Below are positions 8,723-19,637 of a DNA stretch of 41,532 nt, piece after piece. The first letter of the stretch is position 1; each line of letters opens with the position of its first letter. This stretch comes from Candidatus Paraburkholderia calva. GTDB lineage: Bacteria > Pseudomonadota > Gammaproteobacteria > Burkholderiales > Burkholderiaceae. The stretch lies in NCBI GenBank assembly GCA_001184395.1, contig LFLF01000020.1:1-41532 (forward strand), in the 5' to 3' direction. The position numbers were made by a program, and so were the translations under genes. The notes under the pieces were generated by a model. It saw only the letters and a list, made by a program, of their open reading frames with translations, had not been told where the DNA came from and made no database searches.

Positions 8723-11551
8723 TTATGCCGCGCCTTGTGTTTCGCCGGCGCCGTACAGGTTGGAGAAGCAGCGGCCGCACAGTCCCGAATGTTCAGCGTG
8801 CGAGCCGACGTCCGCACAATAATGCCAGCAGCGTTCGCATTTCAGATAGCTCGATGCCGTGACATCGACGCCTTCTTCCGCTTCGCTCGCCACCTTTTCG
8901 ACCTTCGCCGACGAAGTGACCAGCACGAAGCGCAACGCATCTTCCAGACTGGTCAGCGCGTCGTAACGCGCGCCGCTCGCGCGCACCAGGACTTCCGCCT
9001 GCAAGGACGAGCCGATCTGGTTCGCCGTGCGCGCTTCTTCCAGCGCCTTGGTCACGTCGCCGCGCGCGTTGCGGATCAGCGTCCACTTGTCGAGCAACTC
9101 GCCGCCGTTGGCGATATCCGGATACTGCGCGTAGACCTCGGTGAAGATCGTGTCCTGGCCTGGCTTGAGCACCTTGTACGCCTCTTCCGCCGTGAACGAC
9201 AGATACGGCGCGACCAGACGCAGCAAACCGTGCGCGATATGAAACAGCGCGGTCTGCGCGCTGCGGCGCTCGCGCGAATTCGCCTTGGTCGTGTAGAGAC
9301 GGTCCTTCAGCACATCGAGATAGAAGCCGCCGAGATCTTCCGAGCAGAACGTCGCGATTTTTGCGACGACCGGATGGAACTCGTACTTCTCGTAGTGGAC
9401 GAGCGCGTCGTCCTGCAGGTTGCGCGTCAGCGCAATGGCGTAACGATCGATCTCGAGCCAGTCTTCCACCGGCAGTGCGTTCTTTTCGAAGTCGAAGTCC
9501 GAAAGATTCGCGAGCAGGAAGCGCAGCGTATTGCGGATCCGGCGATACGTCTCCGTCACGCGCTTGAGAATTTCTTCCGAGATGGCGAGCTCGCCCGAAT
9601 AATCCGTCGAAGCGATCCACAAGCGGATGATTTCCGCGCCCAGCCGGTTCGACACTTCATGCGGATTGACGCCGTTGCCGAGCGACTTCGACATCTTGCG
9701 GCCTTCGCCATCGACCGTGAAGCCGTGCGTGAGCAGCGCGTCGTACGGCGGACGGCCATCGAGCATCGAAGCGGTCAACAGCGACGAATGGAACCAGCCG
9801 CGATGCTGGTCCGAACCTTCCAGATACAGATCGGCCGGGAATTGCAGCGAATCCTTGTGCGAGCCGCGTAGCACGTGCCGGTGCGTCGTGCCGGAATCGA
9901 ACCACACGTCGAGCGTGTCGCGGTTCTTCTCGTACATGTTGGCGTCGTCGCCGAGCAGTTCGCGCGGATCGAGCTTCTGCCAGGTTTCGATGCCGCCTTC
10001 CTCGACGCGCTTCGCCACTTCCTCCAGCAATTCCAGAGTGCGCGGATGCAGTTCGCCCGTTTCCTTGTGGACAAAGAAAGTCATCGGCACGCCCCACTGG
10101 CGCTGGCGCGACAGCGTCCAGTCCGGACGGTTCGCGATCATGTTGTACAGGCGCTGCTTGCCCCACGCCGGATAGAACGCGGTGTTCTCTACGCCTTCGA
10201 GCGCGGTTTCGCGCAGCGTCTTGCCGCCGTCTTTCGGCGTCACGTCCATGCCCGCGAACCATTGCGAGGTCGCGCGATAAATGATCGGCGTCTTGTGACG
10301 CCAGCAGTGCATGTAGCTGTGCGTGTACTTTTCTGTCTTGAGCAGCGAGCCGGTGGCTTCCAGTGCCTCGACGATCGGATTCGCCTTCCAGATCGACAGT
10401 CCGCCGAACAGCGGCAGCGATTCGATGTAATGGCCATCGCCCATCACCGGATTGATGATGTCCGAGTCCGACATGCCCTGCGCCTTGCACGACACGAAGT
10501 CTTTCACACCGTACGCCGGCGACGAGTGCACGACGCCCGTGCCGCTTTCGGTCGTCACGTAATCGCCGAGATAGACCGGCGCGGTGCGCTTGTAGCCCGG
10601 ATGCGCCGACGCCAGCGGATGATGGAAGCGCACGTTGGCGAGCTTCTCGCCGGTCGTCGTCGCGATGACTTCACCCGTCAGGCCGTAGTTCCTCAGGCAT
10701 TCCTTGACGCGCTCCTGTGCGAGGATCAGCAGGCCGCGCGGCGTATCGACGAGCGCGTACACGATCTTCGGATGCACGTTCAGCGCCTGATTGGCGGGAA
10801 TGGTCCACGGCGTCGTGGTCCAGATGACGATGCCGCCTTCCTGCTTCGGCAGCGCGGGTAGTCCGAAAGCCTGCGCGGTCTTTTCCGGCTCGGCGAACGC
10901 GAACATCACGTCGATGGTCGGATCGGTCTTGTCCTTGTATTCAACTTCCGCATCGGCCAGCGCCGAGCCGCAGTCGAAGCACCAGTTCACCGGCTTCAGG
11001 CCGCGGAATACATAGCCCTTTTCCATGATCTTGCCGAGCGCGCGGATTTCGCCCGCTTCGTTCGCGAAGTTCATGGTCTTGTACGGATTGTCCCAGTTGC
11101 CCAGCACGCCCAGCCGGCAGAAGCCGACCTTCTGCTTCTCGATCTGCTTGCTCGCGTAGGCGCGTGCCTTCTGCATCACTTCGATGGCGGGCAGCGTCTT
11201 GCCGAACTGCTTTTCGATCTGGATTTCGATCGGCATGCCATGGCAGTCCCAGCCCGGCACGTAGACCGCGTCGAAGCCCTCGAGATTGCGCGCCTTGACG
11301 ATCATGTCCTTCAGGATCTTGTTTACCGCGTGGCCCAGGTGAATGTCGCCGTTCGCGTACGGTGGGCCATCGTGCAGGATGAACTTCTTGCGACCCTTCG
11401 AGGCCGCGCGGATCTTCTCGTAGACCTTGTTGTCCTGCCATTCCTTGACCCACGCGGGTTCGCGCTTGGGCAGGTCGCCGCGCATCGGGAAGGGCGTGTC
11501 GAGCAGGTTGACGGGGTACTTCGAGGAGGCGTTCTCTTTCTTGTTGCTCAT
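8723..11551 (-). CDS. ileS: Isoleucyl-tRNA synthetase
   Basis: The 942-residue class I synthetase charges tRNA-Ile. The HIGH-type motif HLGH is at 71-74 (within [16 protein letters not shown]), the KMSKS loop at 619-623, and the C-terminal zinc finger has the pattern CERCWHYC followed by CGRC. The editing domain between these is present ([12 protein letters not shown]). An in-frame ATG 93 bases further upstream (11644) is possible, but [19 protein letters not shown] at 11551 is the usual N-terminus. First gene of ileS-lspA; ribF lies just upstream on the same strand (112 bases), and ribF-ileS-lspA is a common cluster. Confidence 0.97.
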   Translation of the reverse strand: MSNKKENASSKYPVNLLDTPFPMRGDLPKREPAWVKEWQDNKVYEKIRAASKGRKKFILHDGPPYANGDIHLGHAVNKILKDMIVKARNLEGFDAVYVPGWDCHGMPIEIQIEKQFGKTLPAIEVMQKARAYASKQIEKQKVGFCRLGVLGNWDNPYKTMNFANEAGEIRALGKIMEKGYVFRGLKPVNWCFDCGSALADAEVEYKDKTDPTIDVMFAFAEPEKTAQAFGLPALPKQEGGIVIWTTTPWTIPANQALNVHPKIVYALVDTPRGLLILAQERVKECLRNYGLTGEVIATTTGEKLANVRFHHPLASAHPGYKRTAPVYLGDYVTTESGTGVVHSSPAYGVKDFVSCKAQGMSDSDIINPVMGDGHYIESLPLFGGLSIWKANPIVEALEATGSLLKTEKYTHSYMHCWRHKTPIIYRATSQWFAGMDVTPKDGGKTLRETALEGVENTAFYPAWGKQRLYNMIANRPDWTLSRQRQWGVPMTFFVHKETGELHPRTLELLEEVAKRVEEGGIETWQKLDPRELLGDDANMYEKNRDTLDVWFDSGTTHRHVLRGSHKDSLQFPADLYLEGSDQHRGWFHSSLLTASMLDGRPPYDALLTHGFTVDGEGRKMSKSLGNGVNPHEVSNRLGAEIIRLWIASTDYSGELAISEEILKRVTETYRRIRNTLRFLLANLSDFDFEKNALPVEDWLEIDRYAIALTRNLQDDALVHYEKYEFHPVVAKIATFCSEDLGGFYLDVLKDRLYTTKANSRERRSAQTALFHIAHGLLRLVAPYLSFTAEEAYKVLKPGQDTIFTEVYAQYPDIANGGELLDKWTLIRNARGDVTKALEEARTANQIGSSLQAEVLVRASGARYDALTSLEDALRFVLVTSSAKVEKVASEAEEGVDVTASSYLKCERCWHYCADVGSHAEHSGLCGRCFSNLYGAGETQGAA

Positions 11552-11662
11552 GGATGACTCAAATGGAATTCGGTGAGACTGCGCGCACGGGACGCGTGGT
11601 GTGTCGATAAGTGCGGGGCAGCGGGCGACGCAGAGGCGTGGCAAACGCGTGCGTCGCGCGGC

Positions 11663-12658
11663 TCACCTAATTCGATCGGTCGCCGAAATGGCGAAGCCGG
11701 TGGCGCGGCTGCCCGCATTGCTCGCGGGCGGCAGGCCGAAATACGCGCGCGCGTTGTCGACGTCGTTCGAGATGGCGCGGGTAAGCGTTTCCAGATCGAC
11801 GTACTTTTCCTCGTCGCGCAACTTCTTCAGGAACTCGACGCGCACCAGCTTGCCGTACGCGTCGCCGTGCCAGTCAAGCACGAATACTTCGAGCAGCACG
11901 CGGCCGGAATCGTCGACGGTCGGGCGCAGGCCGAGACTCGCGACCGCGGGTAGCGGTTCGTCGCCGAGGCCGTGCACGCGCACGACGAAAATGCCCGCGA
12001 GCGCCGGGCGCTTGTGCGGGATCGGCAGATTGAGCGTGGGAAAACCGAGATCGCGGCCGAGCTTCGCGCCATGCACGACATGGCTGCTGATGATGTAGGG
12101 GCGCCCGAGCGCGACGTGCGTCCCGTCGAGATCGCCCGCGATCAGCGACACCCGTACCGACGACGAAGAAATGCGCGCGCCGTTCGGATGCGCGATGGTC
12201 GCCATCTGTTCGACTTCGAAGCCGTATTTCTTGCCGGCCGCCTTGAGCGAATCGAAATTGCCCGCGCGCTTGGCGCCGTAGCAGAAGTCGTCGCCGACCA
12301 TGACCCAGCGCGCGTGCAGGCCATCGACGATGACGTTCTTCACGAACGTATCCGGCGACTGGTTGGCGAAGGTCTGGTTGAAATGCTCGACCACCACACG
12401 ATCGACGCCGTTGGTGCGCAGTGCTTCCAGCTTGTCGCGCAGCATGGCGATGCGCGGTGGCGCGCCGGCGGGATTGAAGAACTCGCGTGGATGCGGTTCG
12501 AAGGTCATCACACAGACGGGCAGGCCGCGCGCGTCGGCGGCGGCGCGCACGCGAGCGAGCAGCGCTTGATGGCCGCGATGGACACCGTCGAAGTTACCGA
12601 TGGTCAGCGCGCAGGGCGCCCAGCTCTCGGCATTGGGGAGGCCGCGAAAGACTCTCAC
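11663..12658 (-). CDS. ribF: Bifunctional riboflavin kinase / FMN adenylyltransferase
   Basis: The protein phosphorylates riboflavin to FMN and adenylylates FMN to FAD. The N-terminal FAD synthetase domain shows the nucleotidyltransferase signature GNFDGVHRGHQ (21-31 from the GTG start) and SSSSVR; the C-terminal riboflavin kinase domain shows RDLGFPTLNL and LEVFVLDWHGDAYG. I prefer the GTG at 12658 (MRVFRGLPNAES, 331 residues) because it matches the family N-terminus; the ATG at 12694 would add 12 residues rich in Arg. No riboswitch of the FMN type is seen upstream. Divergent from purN. Confidence 0.93.
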   Translation of the reverse strand: MRVFRGLPNAESWAPCALTIGNFDGVHRGHQALLARVRAAADARGLPVCVMTFEPHPREFFNPAGAPPRIAMLRDKLEALRTNGVDRVVVEHFNQTFANQSPDTFVKNVIVDGLHARWVMVGDDFCYGAKRAGNFDSLKAAGKKYGFEVEQMATIAHPNGARISSSSVRVSLIAGDLDGTHVALGRPYIISSHVVHGAKLGRDLGFPTLNLPIPHKRPALAGIFVVRVHGLGDEPLPAVASLGLRPTVDDSGRVLLEVFVLDWHGDAYGKLVRVEFLKKLRDEEKYVDLETLTRAISNDVDNARAYFGLPPASNAGSRATGFAISATDRIR

Positions 12659-12689
12659 GATAAGGCGTGGTCGGTGAAAAAGGCGTGAT

Positions 12690-12717
12690 GCCACAAAGCG
12701 TTAGCCACAAAGCGTTA
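12690..12717. repeat. Perfect 14-bp tandem duplication
   Basis: Two abutting copies of gccacaaagcgtta (12690-12703 and 12704-12717) lie in the gap between the divergent genes ribF and purN. If the ATG at 12694 were the true ribF start, the duplication would touch its first codons; with the GTG start it is in the leader. Confidence 0.9.
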
Positions 12718-12822
12718 AATTATAAACGCATCGCACGAATCGCCGGGCGCGCGACGGGCGCTCGCGGGTTGTCGACGGTTTTTGGCACGATTTTCGCCGT
12801 CGCCGAATGATAAAATTCGCGG

Positions 12823-13473
12823 ATGAAAAAAATCGTTATTCTGCTCTCCGGACGCGGAAGCAACATGGAGGCCGTGGTGCGTGCCTGCGCGCGCGACGGC
12901 TGGCCAGCCCGCATCTGCGCGGTCATTTCCAATAAGCCGGATGCCACGGGGCTCGGCTTCGCGGTGGCGAACGGCATCGAAACGGCGGTGGTCGACCATC
13001 GCGCGTTCGACGGCCGCGACGCGTTCGACGCCGCCCTCGCGCGCAAAATCGACCGCTTCGAGCCGGATCTGGTGGTGCTCGCGGGCTTCATGCGTGTGCT
13101 GACCGACGACTTCGTGAATCGTTACGCGGGCCGCATGCTGAATGTGCATCCGTCGCTGCTGCCGTGTTTTCCGGGGCTGCGCACGCATCAGCAGGTGCTC
13201 GATGCCGGCGTGCGCGTGCACGGTGCGACGGTGCATTTCGTCACGCCGACGCTGGATCATGGGCCGATCGTCGCGCAGGGCGCGGTGCCGGTTGCGGCCG
13301 GCGACGATGCCGCCGTGCTCGCCGCGCGCGTGCTAACGGTCGAGCACGTCGTTTATCCGCGCGCGGTGCGCTGGTTCATCGAAGGGCGACTTTCTATCAA
13401 AGGCGAGCGCGTGGCGCTGACGCCGTCCGAGCCGCAATGGCTCTTTGCCGACATTGCAGGGGAGGGCGCATGA
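12823..13473 (+). CDS. purN: Phosphoribosylglycinamide formyltransferase
   Basis: The enzyme transfers the formyl group of 10-formyltetrahydrofolate to GAR, the third step of purine synthesis. The 216-residue product has the phosphate-binding LSGRGSNMEA (8-17) and all three catalytic residues: Asn107 and His109 in LNVHPSLLP, and Asp145 in TPTLDHGPIV (E. coli numbering 106, 108, 144). Its stop overlaps the rsmB start (ATGA, 13470-13473). No lesions. Confidence 0.97.
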   Translation: MKKIVILLSGRGSNMEAVVRACARDGWPARICAVISNKPDATGLGFAVANGIETAVVDHRAFDGRDAFDAALARKIDRFEPDLVVLAGFMRVLTDDFVNRYAGRMLNVHPSLLPCFPGLRTHQQVLDAGVRVHGATVHFVTPTLDHGPIVAQGAVPVAAGDDAAVLAARVLTVEHVVYPRAVRWFIEGRLSIKGERVALTPSEPQWLFADIAGEGA

Positions 13474-14987
13474 GGCTGCATGGATTTCTGATCGGACAAA
13501 CCGAGACTTTGCTCGCGGACGTGCTCCGCTTCTTCGGCCCGGCGGACGCCGCCACGAGCCGCTTCTTCCGCGCGCATCCGAAACTCGGCCATGGCGAACG
13601 CGGTGTGATCGCCGAAGCAGTGTTCGCGGTGCTACGCCGGAAAATGGAGTTTTCGCATCTCGCGGAAAGCGGCAGCGGTAATCAGGCGCGCCGTCTTGCG
13701 CTGCTCGGGCTGATGCAGACCGCCGGTCTTACGGCCCTCAAGCCCCACGTGTCCGCCGACGAGTATCAATGGCTCGCGCAGGTTTCGAAGATCGATCCCG
13801 CCAGCTTGCCGGTGCGCGTGCGCACGAACCTGCAGCAATGGATCTACGACGCGCTCGGCAAGCGCTTCGAGCCGAAAGAACTGGCCAAGCTCGCCGCCGC
13901 GCTCAACTATCCTGCGCCGCTGGATCTGCGCTCGAATCCGATGAAAGCGCCGCGTGAAGCCGTGCTGAAGGCGCTGGCCGAAGCCGGCATCGACGCGGGC
14001 GAAATGCCATTCGCGCCGTTCGGCGTGCGCGTGGAGGGCAAGCTCGCGCTCACGCGTCTCGCGCCGTTCCAGGAAGGCTGGATCGAAGTGCAGGACGAAG
14101 GCAGTCAGCTTCTGTGCTCGCTGATGGCACCGCGGCGCGGCGAGATGATCGTCGACTTCTGCGCGGGCGCGGGCGGCAAGACGCTCGCACTCGGCGCGAT
14201 GATGCGTTCCACCGGCCGTCTCTACGCGTTCGACGTGTCGGACCGGCGGCTCACGAAGCTCAAGCCGCGCCTTGCGCGCAGCGGGTTGTCGAACGTGAAC
14301 CCGGTTCTGATCGATAGCGAACAGGACGCTAAGATCAAGCGGCTCGCGGGGAAGATCGACCGCGTGCTCGTCGATGCGCCGTGTTCCGGGCTGGGCACGC
14401 TGCGCCGCAATCCGGACCTGAAATGGCGTCAGTTGCCGCAATCGGTCGCCGAACTTACGCCGAAGCAGTTGTCCATCCTGACGAGCGCCGCGCGGCTCGT
14501 GAAGACCGGCGGCCGTCTGGTCTACGCGACCTGCTCGATGCTCGAAGCGGAAAACGAAGCCGTCGTGAAGGCATTCCTGGAGACGCATCCGAATTTCCGC
14601 GTCGTACCCGCACGCGACGTGCTAGCGGAACAGCGCATTGATCTGGACACGGGCGAATTCCTGTCGCTGTGGCCGCACAAGCACGGCACCGACGGTTTTT
14701 TCGCTGCCGTGCTCGAACGTGTGCCGGATGCGGCAAAGCCGCCGAAAGCCGCGGAAGCTGCGGACCAGCCGTCGCCTGAGTTGCGATGCAGAAAACAGCT
14801 ACCTGACCGACCTCGTCTGTCGGCTCACCCGCGATTTTGGGGAGCCGGAGGTGATCTGGCAGGTGGCCGTGCTGCTGGGCCTGCTGGTGGTCGCGTTCTG
14901 GTGCGCGCGGTTTTTTGCGCAAGAAGCTCGACGCGCGCCGCGAATCGCGTTTCGAAGCGTGCGTTTCGGCGCGGAAAGTCTCAATAA
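13470..14987 (+). CDS. RsmB-type rRNA (cytosine-C5) methyltransferase with an abnormal C-terminal tail
   Basis: This is a RsmB/NOP-family SAM-dependent RNA methyltransferase. The SAM motif VDFCAGAGGKTLALGA is at 228-243; the two catalytic cysteines are Cys305 in VDAPCSGLGTLRRNPDLKW and Cys355 in VYATCSMLEAEN. The start at 13470 overlaps the purN stop. The family fold ends near residue 416 (DGFFAAVLER). After about residue 436 the frame runs on, out of register, through the start of the decayed mscS gene to a stop at 14987, adding about 65 residues of Arg-rich sequence with no family likeness. I infer that an indel near 14760-14790 removed the native stop. The catalytic core is complete, so the enzyme may still work. 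Confidence 0.85.
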   Translation: MRLHGFLIGQTETLLADVLRFFGPADAATSRFFRAHPKLGHGERGVIAEAVFAVLRRKMEFSHLAESGSGNQARRLALLGLMQTAGLTALKPHVSADEYQWLAQVSKIDPASLPVRVRTNLQQWIYDALGKRFEPKELAKLAAALNYPAPLDLRSNPMKAPREAVLKALAEAGIDAGEMPFAPFGVRVEGKLALTRLAPFQEGWIEVQDEGSQLLCSLMAPRRGEMIVDFCAGAGGKTLALGAMMRSTGRLYAFDVSDRRLTKLKPRLARSGLSNVNPVLIDSEQDAKIKRLAGKIDRVLVDAPCSGLGTLRRNPDLKWRQLPQSVAELTPKQLSILTSAARLVKTGGRLVYATCSMLEAENEAVVKAFLETHPNFRVVPARDVLAEQRIDLDTGEFLSLWPHKHGTDGFFAAVLERVPDAAKPPKAAEAADQPSPELRCRKQLPDRPRLSAHPRFWGAGGDLAGGRAAGPAGGRVLVRAVFCARSSTRAANRVSKRAFRRGKSQ

Positions 14988-16086
14988 GGCGCTGTTCCCG
15001 CTGCTCAGCACGGTGTTCGTGACCGTCGCGCAGGTGGCGCTGGTGCCGCTGTACGGTACCACGGTGATTTATGATGTTTTACGTCGCGCGGCATGTGTTC
15101 AGCCGCGGCGGCACGGAGCACTAGGCCGGCGCGCTGCTGTATTTGTTCGAGAAGCTCGTTACGGTGATCGTTTGGGTCGCCATGCTGCTCACGGTGATGG
15201 GTATTCAGGACGACGTCGTGCGCTGGATGGCGAGCGTGCGCTTCAACTTCGCGAATGCGCACATGACGCTGCTCTCGCTCGCTTCGAGCGTGCTGTGGGT
15301 ATGCGTCACGCTGATCGTGGCGATGTGGGCGGGCGTCTTGCTCGACGACCGCCTGATGCGCGCCCGTTCGCTCGATGCGAACCTGAAGGTCGTGCTGGCG
15401 CGCGTCGCGCGGGCGCTGATGATCCTCGCGGCGATCCTCGTGAACCTGTCGATCGTCGGTATCGACATCACGGTGCTGGGCGTTTTCGGCGGCGCGCTGG
15501 GCGTGGGGCTCGGCTTTGGCTTGCAGAAGATCGCGAGCAATTACGTGTCGGGTTTCATCATTCTGCTGGACCGGTCGCTCAGGCTCAGCGACATGATCAA
15601 CGTGGCCGGCAGTCAGGGCACGGTCACGCAGATCCGCATGCGGTACACGGTGGTGCGCGGGCTGGACGGCATCGAAACGCGAAAAGCTCATCACTGACGT
15701 CGTCCAGAACCATTCGTCGTATCTGAGCGCGGGAACGCCAAAATCGCGGTGCAGGTGAGCTACCGCTGCGACGTCGAGCGGGCGATGCAACTGCTCGTTG
15801 ACACCACGCAGGGAGTCGATCGCGTGCTGCAGGAGCCGGCACCCGCCGCGCTGCTGGCGAGCTTCGGCAGCGATGGCGTGAATCTCGAACTGAGTTTCTG
15901 GATCGAGGACGCCGCCAAGGGCACGAGCGGCGTGAAGTCGCAGGTGAACCGAAGTGTCTGGCGCCTATTTCGCGAAAACGGCATTGAAATCCCTACGCGC
16001 AACGCGAAATTAGAATCGTTGGCGGCGATGCAAATCCGGTAGATATTGCCGAAAGTCGCCGTGAAGGCCCGGCCACGGCGGCCTGA
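14786..16086 (+). pseudogene. Mechanosensitive channel MscS-family protein, multiply broken
   Basis: All the pieces of a Burkholderia MscS-family channel are present but scattered over three frames. In order: SYLTDLVCRLTRDFGEPEV (from 14797), a local out-and-back frameshift near 14930-14957, VRFGAESLNKALFPLL, a frameshift near 15070, an in-frame TAG at 15122-15124 (probably from CAG), the pore and beta domain (FEKLVTVIVWVAMLL to VVRGLDGIET, 15143-15680) with the pore-type segment GVFGGALGVGLGFGLQKIAS, a deletion of about 11 bases near 15682, another frameshift near 15735, and one near 15990 before the native end EGPATAA at 16086. At least six lesions make this a certain pseudogene. Confidence 0.92.
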
Positions 16087-16327
16087 GCGACGTGGGTTTC
16101 GTCCAATCTTTCGATTTGGTGCAGGAAAACACACTTATTTGCGGCGTGAAATCTCCCTCGTTTTGATAGGATTCAATGAATTTCACCTTTGCGATAAAGA
16201 CTTAGACTTGGAACGCATGCAGTAAAATGTGATTCTACTTCGACACATGCTTTCATGTGGGCAACAGTCTCTCAGGGTCGAAACCGATCGGTTTTTTTCC
16301 GATTCACAGGTCAACAGGTAAATCGCC

Positions 16328-17524
16328 TTGCTGAATTCTTCTCTCCAATTTCTCGCCAACGGATTATTCAACGCCTCCTGGTGGCAGATCGTTCTCTACA
16401 CGCTCGCGATGACGCACGTCACCATCGCAGGTGTCACGATCTACCTGCACCGTTGCCAAGCCCATCGCGCGCTGGACCTGCATCTGGTCGCGAGCCATTT
16501 CTTCCGCTTCTGGCTGTGGTCCACCACCGGCATGCTGACCGGTCAGTGGGCGGCGATCCATCGCAAACACCACGCGAAGTGCGAAACGGAAGAGGATCCG
16601 CATAGCCCGCAGACGCGCGGCATCTGGAAGGTGCTGCTCGAGGGCGCGGAACTCTATCGCGCGGAAGCGAAGAACGAAGAAACCCTGCGCAAGTTCAGCC
16701 ATGGCACGCCGAACGACTGGATCGAGCGCAATGTATACACGCGTTATCCGATTCTCGGCATCAGCATCATGATGGTCATCGATATGGCGTTGTTCGGCAT
16801 CGTCGGTCTGTCGGTGTGGGCCGTGCAGATGATCTGGATTCCGTTCTGGGCCGCCGGCGTCGTCAACGGTCTCGCGCACTGGTGGGGCTATCGCAACTTC
16901 AATTCGTCGGATGCGAGCACCAACATCTTCCCGCTCGGCATCCTGATCGGTGGTGAAGAACTGCACAACAACCATCACACGTTCGCGACCTCGGCCAAGC
17001 TGTCGGGCAAGTGGTACGAGTTCGACATCGGCTGGATGTACATCCGCATGATGTCGGCCGTTGGCCTCGCGAAGGTGAAGAAGGTCGCGCCCACGCCGAA
17101 GCTCGCCGCCAGCAAGTCCGTGCTGGATGAGGACACGCTGCAGGCCGTGCTGTCGAACCGCTACGAAGTGATGGCGCGCTACGGCAAGGCGCTCAAACAG
17201 GCATATGCGCAGGAACTCGCCAAGCTGAAGGACGGCGGCGCGCGCGAGAAATATCAATGGATGCGCGGCGCACGCAAGTGGTTCCACAAGGAAGAAGAAG
17301 GCCTGAACGAACCGCAGCGCAAGCAGTTGCCGGAACTGTTCTCGGACAACCAGCGTCTGCGTACCTTCATCGAACTGCGCAACGATCTGGTGTCGATGTG
17401 GGATCGCTCCAATGCATCGCGCGAGCAGTTGCTGCAGCAGTTGCAGGACTGGGTGCATCGTGCGGAAGAAAGCGGCATCAAGGCGCTTCAGGATTTCGCG
17501 CTGCGCCTGCGACGTTACGCCTGA
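16328..17524 (+). CDS. Membrane fatty acid desaturase (acyl-CoA/acyl-lipid delta-9 type)
   Basis: The 398-residue protein belongs to the membrane di-iron desaturases that introduce a cis double bond into acyl chains. All three histidine boxes are present: HRCQAH (41-46), HRKHH (78-82) and HNNHH (213-217), interleaved with hydrophobic segments (about 19-40, 58-72, 143-165, 168-185). The C-terminal 150 residues are a charged, helical extension usual for the Burkholderia form. The start is a TTG at 16328; no ATG gives the family N-terminus. It stands alone and is followed by a hairpin terminator. Its specific substrate (acyl-CoA or phospholipid) cannot be told from sequence. Confidence 0.9.
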   Translation: MLNSSLQFLANGLFNASWWQIVLYTLAMTHVTIAGVTIYLHRCQAHRALDLHLVASHFFRFWLWSTTGMLTGQWAAIHRKHHAKCETEEDPHSPQTRGIWKVLLEGAELYRAEAKNEETLRKFSHGTPNDWIERNVYTRYPILGISIMMVIDMALFGIVGLSVWAVQMIWIPFWAAGVVNGLAHWWGYRNFNSSDASTNIFPLGILIGGEELHNNHHTFATSAKLSGKWYEFDIGWMYIRMMSAVGLAKVKKVAPTPKLAASKSVLDEDTLQAVLSNRYEVMARYGKALKQAYAQELAKLKDGGAREKYQWMRGARKWFHKEEEGLNEPQRKQLPELFSDNQRLRTFIELRNDLVSMWDRSNASREQLLQQLQDWVHRAEESGIKALQDFALRLRRYA

Positions 17525-17557
17525 CGCGCGCAATCCGTTAAAATTTAACGACGTCAC

Positions 17558-17588
17558 AAGACCACGCTTTGGCGGGGTCTTTGTTTTT
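17558..17588 (+). terminator. Terminator after the desaturase gene
   Basis: AAGACC-A-CGC pairs with GCG-G-GGTCTT around a four-base loop, with one A-G mismatch, followed by TTGTTTTTG. It separates the desaturase from nadA. Confidence 0.75.
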
Positions 17589-17639
17589 GTGGCCGGATTT
17601 CGCGTGTCGTGTCGTTCGCATGGAGGCAGGGACCGTAAC

Positions 17640-18767
17640 ATGGAAGCGATCAGAAGCATCGAGTACGACCGGCCGCAAGGCCTGACGTGCGGCATTGGCG
17701 AGGCGTGGGCGCGTGTGCCGGAGGCGCCGTCGCAAGAAGAGAAGCGGACGTTGAAAGAGCGCATCCGTGCGCTGCTTGCACGGGAGCAGGCGGTGCTCGT
17801 CACGCATTATTACGTCGATGCCGAATTGCAGGAACTAGCCGATGAAACCGGCGGCTGCGTCGCCGATTCGCTAGAGATGGCGCGCTTCGGGCGCGATCAC
17901 GCGGCAAGGACGCTGGTCGTCGCCGGTGTGCGCTTCATGGGCGAGACCGCGAAAATCCTGAGCCCGGACAAGCGCGTGCTGATGCCCGATCTCGACGCCA
18001 CGTGCTCGCTCGACCTCGGCTGCCCTGCCGATGCGTTCTTCGCCTTCTGCGACGCGCATTCCGATCGCACGGTCGTCGTCTATGCGAACACCAGTGCGGC
18101 CGTGAAGGCGCGAGCGGACTGGATAGTCACTTCGTCGATCGGTCTGGAAATCGTCGCCGACCTGCACGCTCGCGGCGAGAAGATCGTTTGGGCGCCGGAT
18201 CGCCATCTCGGCAGCTACATTCAGAAGAAGACCGGCGCGGACATGCTGCTGTGGCAGGGCTCGTGTCTCGTGCACGACGAGTTCAAGTGCATCGAGCTCG
18301 ACCTGCTGCGCGCCAAGCACCCCGACGCGAAAATCCTCGTGCATCCGGAATCGCCGGAAGGCGTCGTGAAGCTCGCGGATGTCGTCGGCTCGACCACGCA
18401 ATTGATCGACGCCGCCGTGAAGCTCGACGCGCAGCGCTTCATCGTCGCGACCGATCTCGGCATTCTCCACAAGATGCAGATTGCGGCGCCCGGCAAGACC
18501 TTCATTGCGGCGCCCACGGCCGGCAACAGCGCGACGTGCAAAAGCTGCGCGCATTGCCCGTGGATGTCGATGAACGGCCTCGCCAATCTCGCGGACTTGC
18601 TGGAGCGCGGCAACAACGAGATTCACGTCGATGCAGCCATCGGCGAACGTGCGCGCGTGCCGATCGACCGCATGCTGGACTTCGCCGCGCGTCACAAGAA
18701 GTGCGTACAGGCGAGCGGCGATCTCGCCAAGGACACCGCGCTATTTTCGAACGTAGGGGCCGCATGA
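17640..18767 (+). CDS. nadA: Quinolinate synthase A
   Basis: The 4Fe-4S enzyme condenses iminoaspartate with dihydroxyacetone phosphate to quinolinate, in de novo NAD synthesis. The 375-residue product has the three cluster cysteines at 122 (TCSLDLGC), 209 ([11 protein letters not shown]) and 306 ([10 protein letters not shown]), each nine residues on from E. coli Cys113, 200 and 297. The frame is open further upstream, but the ATG at 17640 gives the usual start [14 protein letters not shown] and has GGAGGCAGGG upstream. Its stop overlaps the nadC start. Confidence 0.96.
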   Translation: MEAIRSIEYDRPQGLTCGIGEAWARVPEAPSQEEKRTLKERIRALLAREQAVLVTHYYVDAELQELADETGGCVADSLEMARFGRDHAARTLVVAGVRFMGETAKILSPDKRVLMPDLDATCSLDLGCPADAFFAFCDAHSDRTVVVYANTSAAVKARADWIVTSSIGLEIVADLHARGEKIVWAPDRHLGSYIQKKTGADMLLWQGSCLVHDEFKCIELDLLRAKHPDAKILVHPESPEGVVKLADVVGSTTQLIDAAVKLDAQRFIVATDLGILHKMQIAAPGKTFIAAPTAGNSATCKSCAHCPWMSMNGLANLADLLERGNNEIHVDAAIGERARVPIDRMLDFAARHKKCVQASGDLAKDTALFSNVGAA

Positions 18768-19633
18768 TGACGATTTTCGAGGAAGTCCGCGCGCAATACG
18801 GCGGCGCGTTCGATGCCGCGCTCGCGCGCAATGTCGTCGATGCGCTGGCGGAAGACGTCGGCATCGGCGATCACACCGGCCTTCTCGTGCCGGCGGACGT
18901 GCGGCGCACGGCGCGCATCATCGTACGCGAGGACGCGGTGCTGTGCGGCGCGCCCTGGTTCGACGAGGTGATGCGCCGTGTTGATCCGTCGATCGAAGTA
19001 GAGTGGCAATATCGCGAAGGCGATCGCATGGCGGCGAACACGCCGGTCGTGCTGCTGCATGGCCCCGTGCGCTCGCTGCTGAAGGCGGAGCGCAACGGCC
19101 TGAACTTCTTGCAGTTGCTGTCGGGCGTGGCGAGCGCCACGCGCCGTTACGTCGATGCGATCGAAGATACGCGCGCGCGCATCCTCGATACGCGCAAGAC
19201 GCTGCCGGGCCTGCGGCTCGCGCAAAAGTACGCGGTGCGCGTGGGCGGCGGCGCGAACCAGCGGTTCGCGCTGTACGACGGTATTCTGATCAAGGAAAAC
19301 CACATCGCGGCGGCGGGCGGTGTCGGCGCGGCGGTGGATGCGGCGCTTGCGCTCAATGCCGGTGTGCCGATCCAGATCGAAGTGGAAACGCTCGAGCAAC
19401 TGGAGACGGCGCTGGCGCATTGCGCGGAATCGATCCTGCTCGACAACTTTACACTCGACGCCATGCGTGATGCCGTGCGCATCACGGCGGGCAGGGCGCT
19501 GCTGGAAGTGTCGGGCGGCGTGAGCTTCGACACGGTGCGCGCGTTCGCGGAGACGGGCGTGGACCGCATTTCCATCGGTGCGCTCACGAAGGACGTGCGC
19601 GCGACCGACTTTTCCATGCGTCTCGTCGTTTAG
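18764..19633 (+). CDS. nadC: Nicotinate-nucleotide pyrophosphorylase (carboxylating)
   Basis: NadC converts quinolinate and PRPP to nicotinate mononucleotide and CO2, taking the NadA product. The 289-residue protein has the family segments [34 protein letters not shown], and the phosphate-binding end [19 protein letters not shown]. Two adjacent ATGs (18764, 18767) could start it; the first overlaps the nadA stop. It is convergent with nadB with only 4 bases between stop codons. Confidence 0.96.
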   Translation: MMTIFEEVRAQYGGAFDAALARNVVDALAEDVGIGDHTGLLVPADVRRTARIIVREDAVLCGAPWFDEVMRRVDPSIEVEWQYREGDRMAANTPVVLLHGPVRSLLKAERNGLNFLQLLSGVASATRRYVDAIEDTRARILDTRKTLPGLRLAQKYAVRVGGGANQRFALYDGILIKENHIAAAGGVGAAVDAALALNAGVPIQIEVETLEQLETALAHCAESILLDNFTLDAMRDAVRITAGRALLEVSGGVSFDTVRAFAETGVDRISIGALTKDVRATDFSMRLVV

Positions 19634-19637
19634 GGTT

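Noticed and set aside
8108-9871. Plus-strand ORF of 587 codons opposite lspA and ileS
   Set aside because: Composition is that of an antisense shadow; both genes underneath are certain.
16364-17803. Minus-strand ORF of 479 codons opposite the desaturase and nadA start
   Set aside because: Antisense shadow of the desaturase; no family likeness.
18002-18763. Long upstream extension of nadC inside nadA
   Set aside because: It is an out-of-frame reading of nadA; the ATG overlapping the nadA stop gives the normal nadC start.
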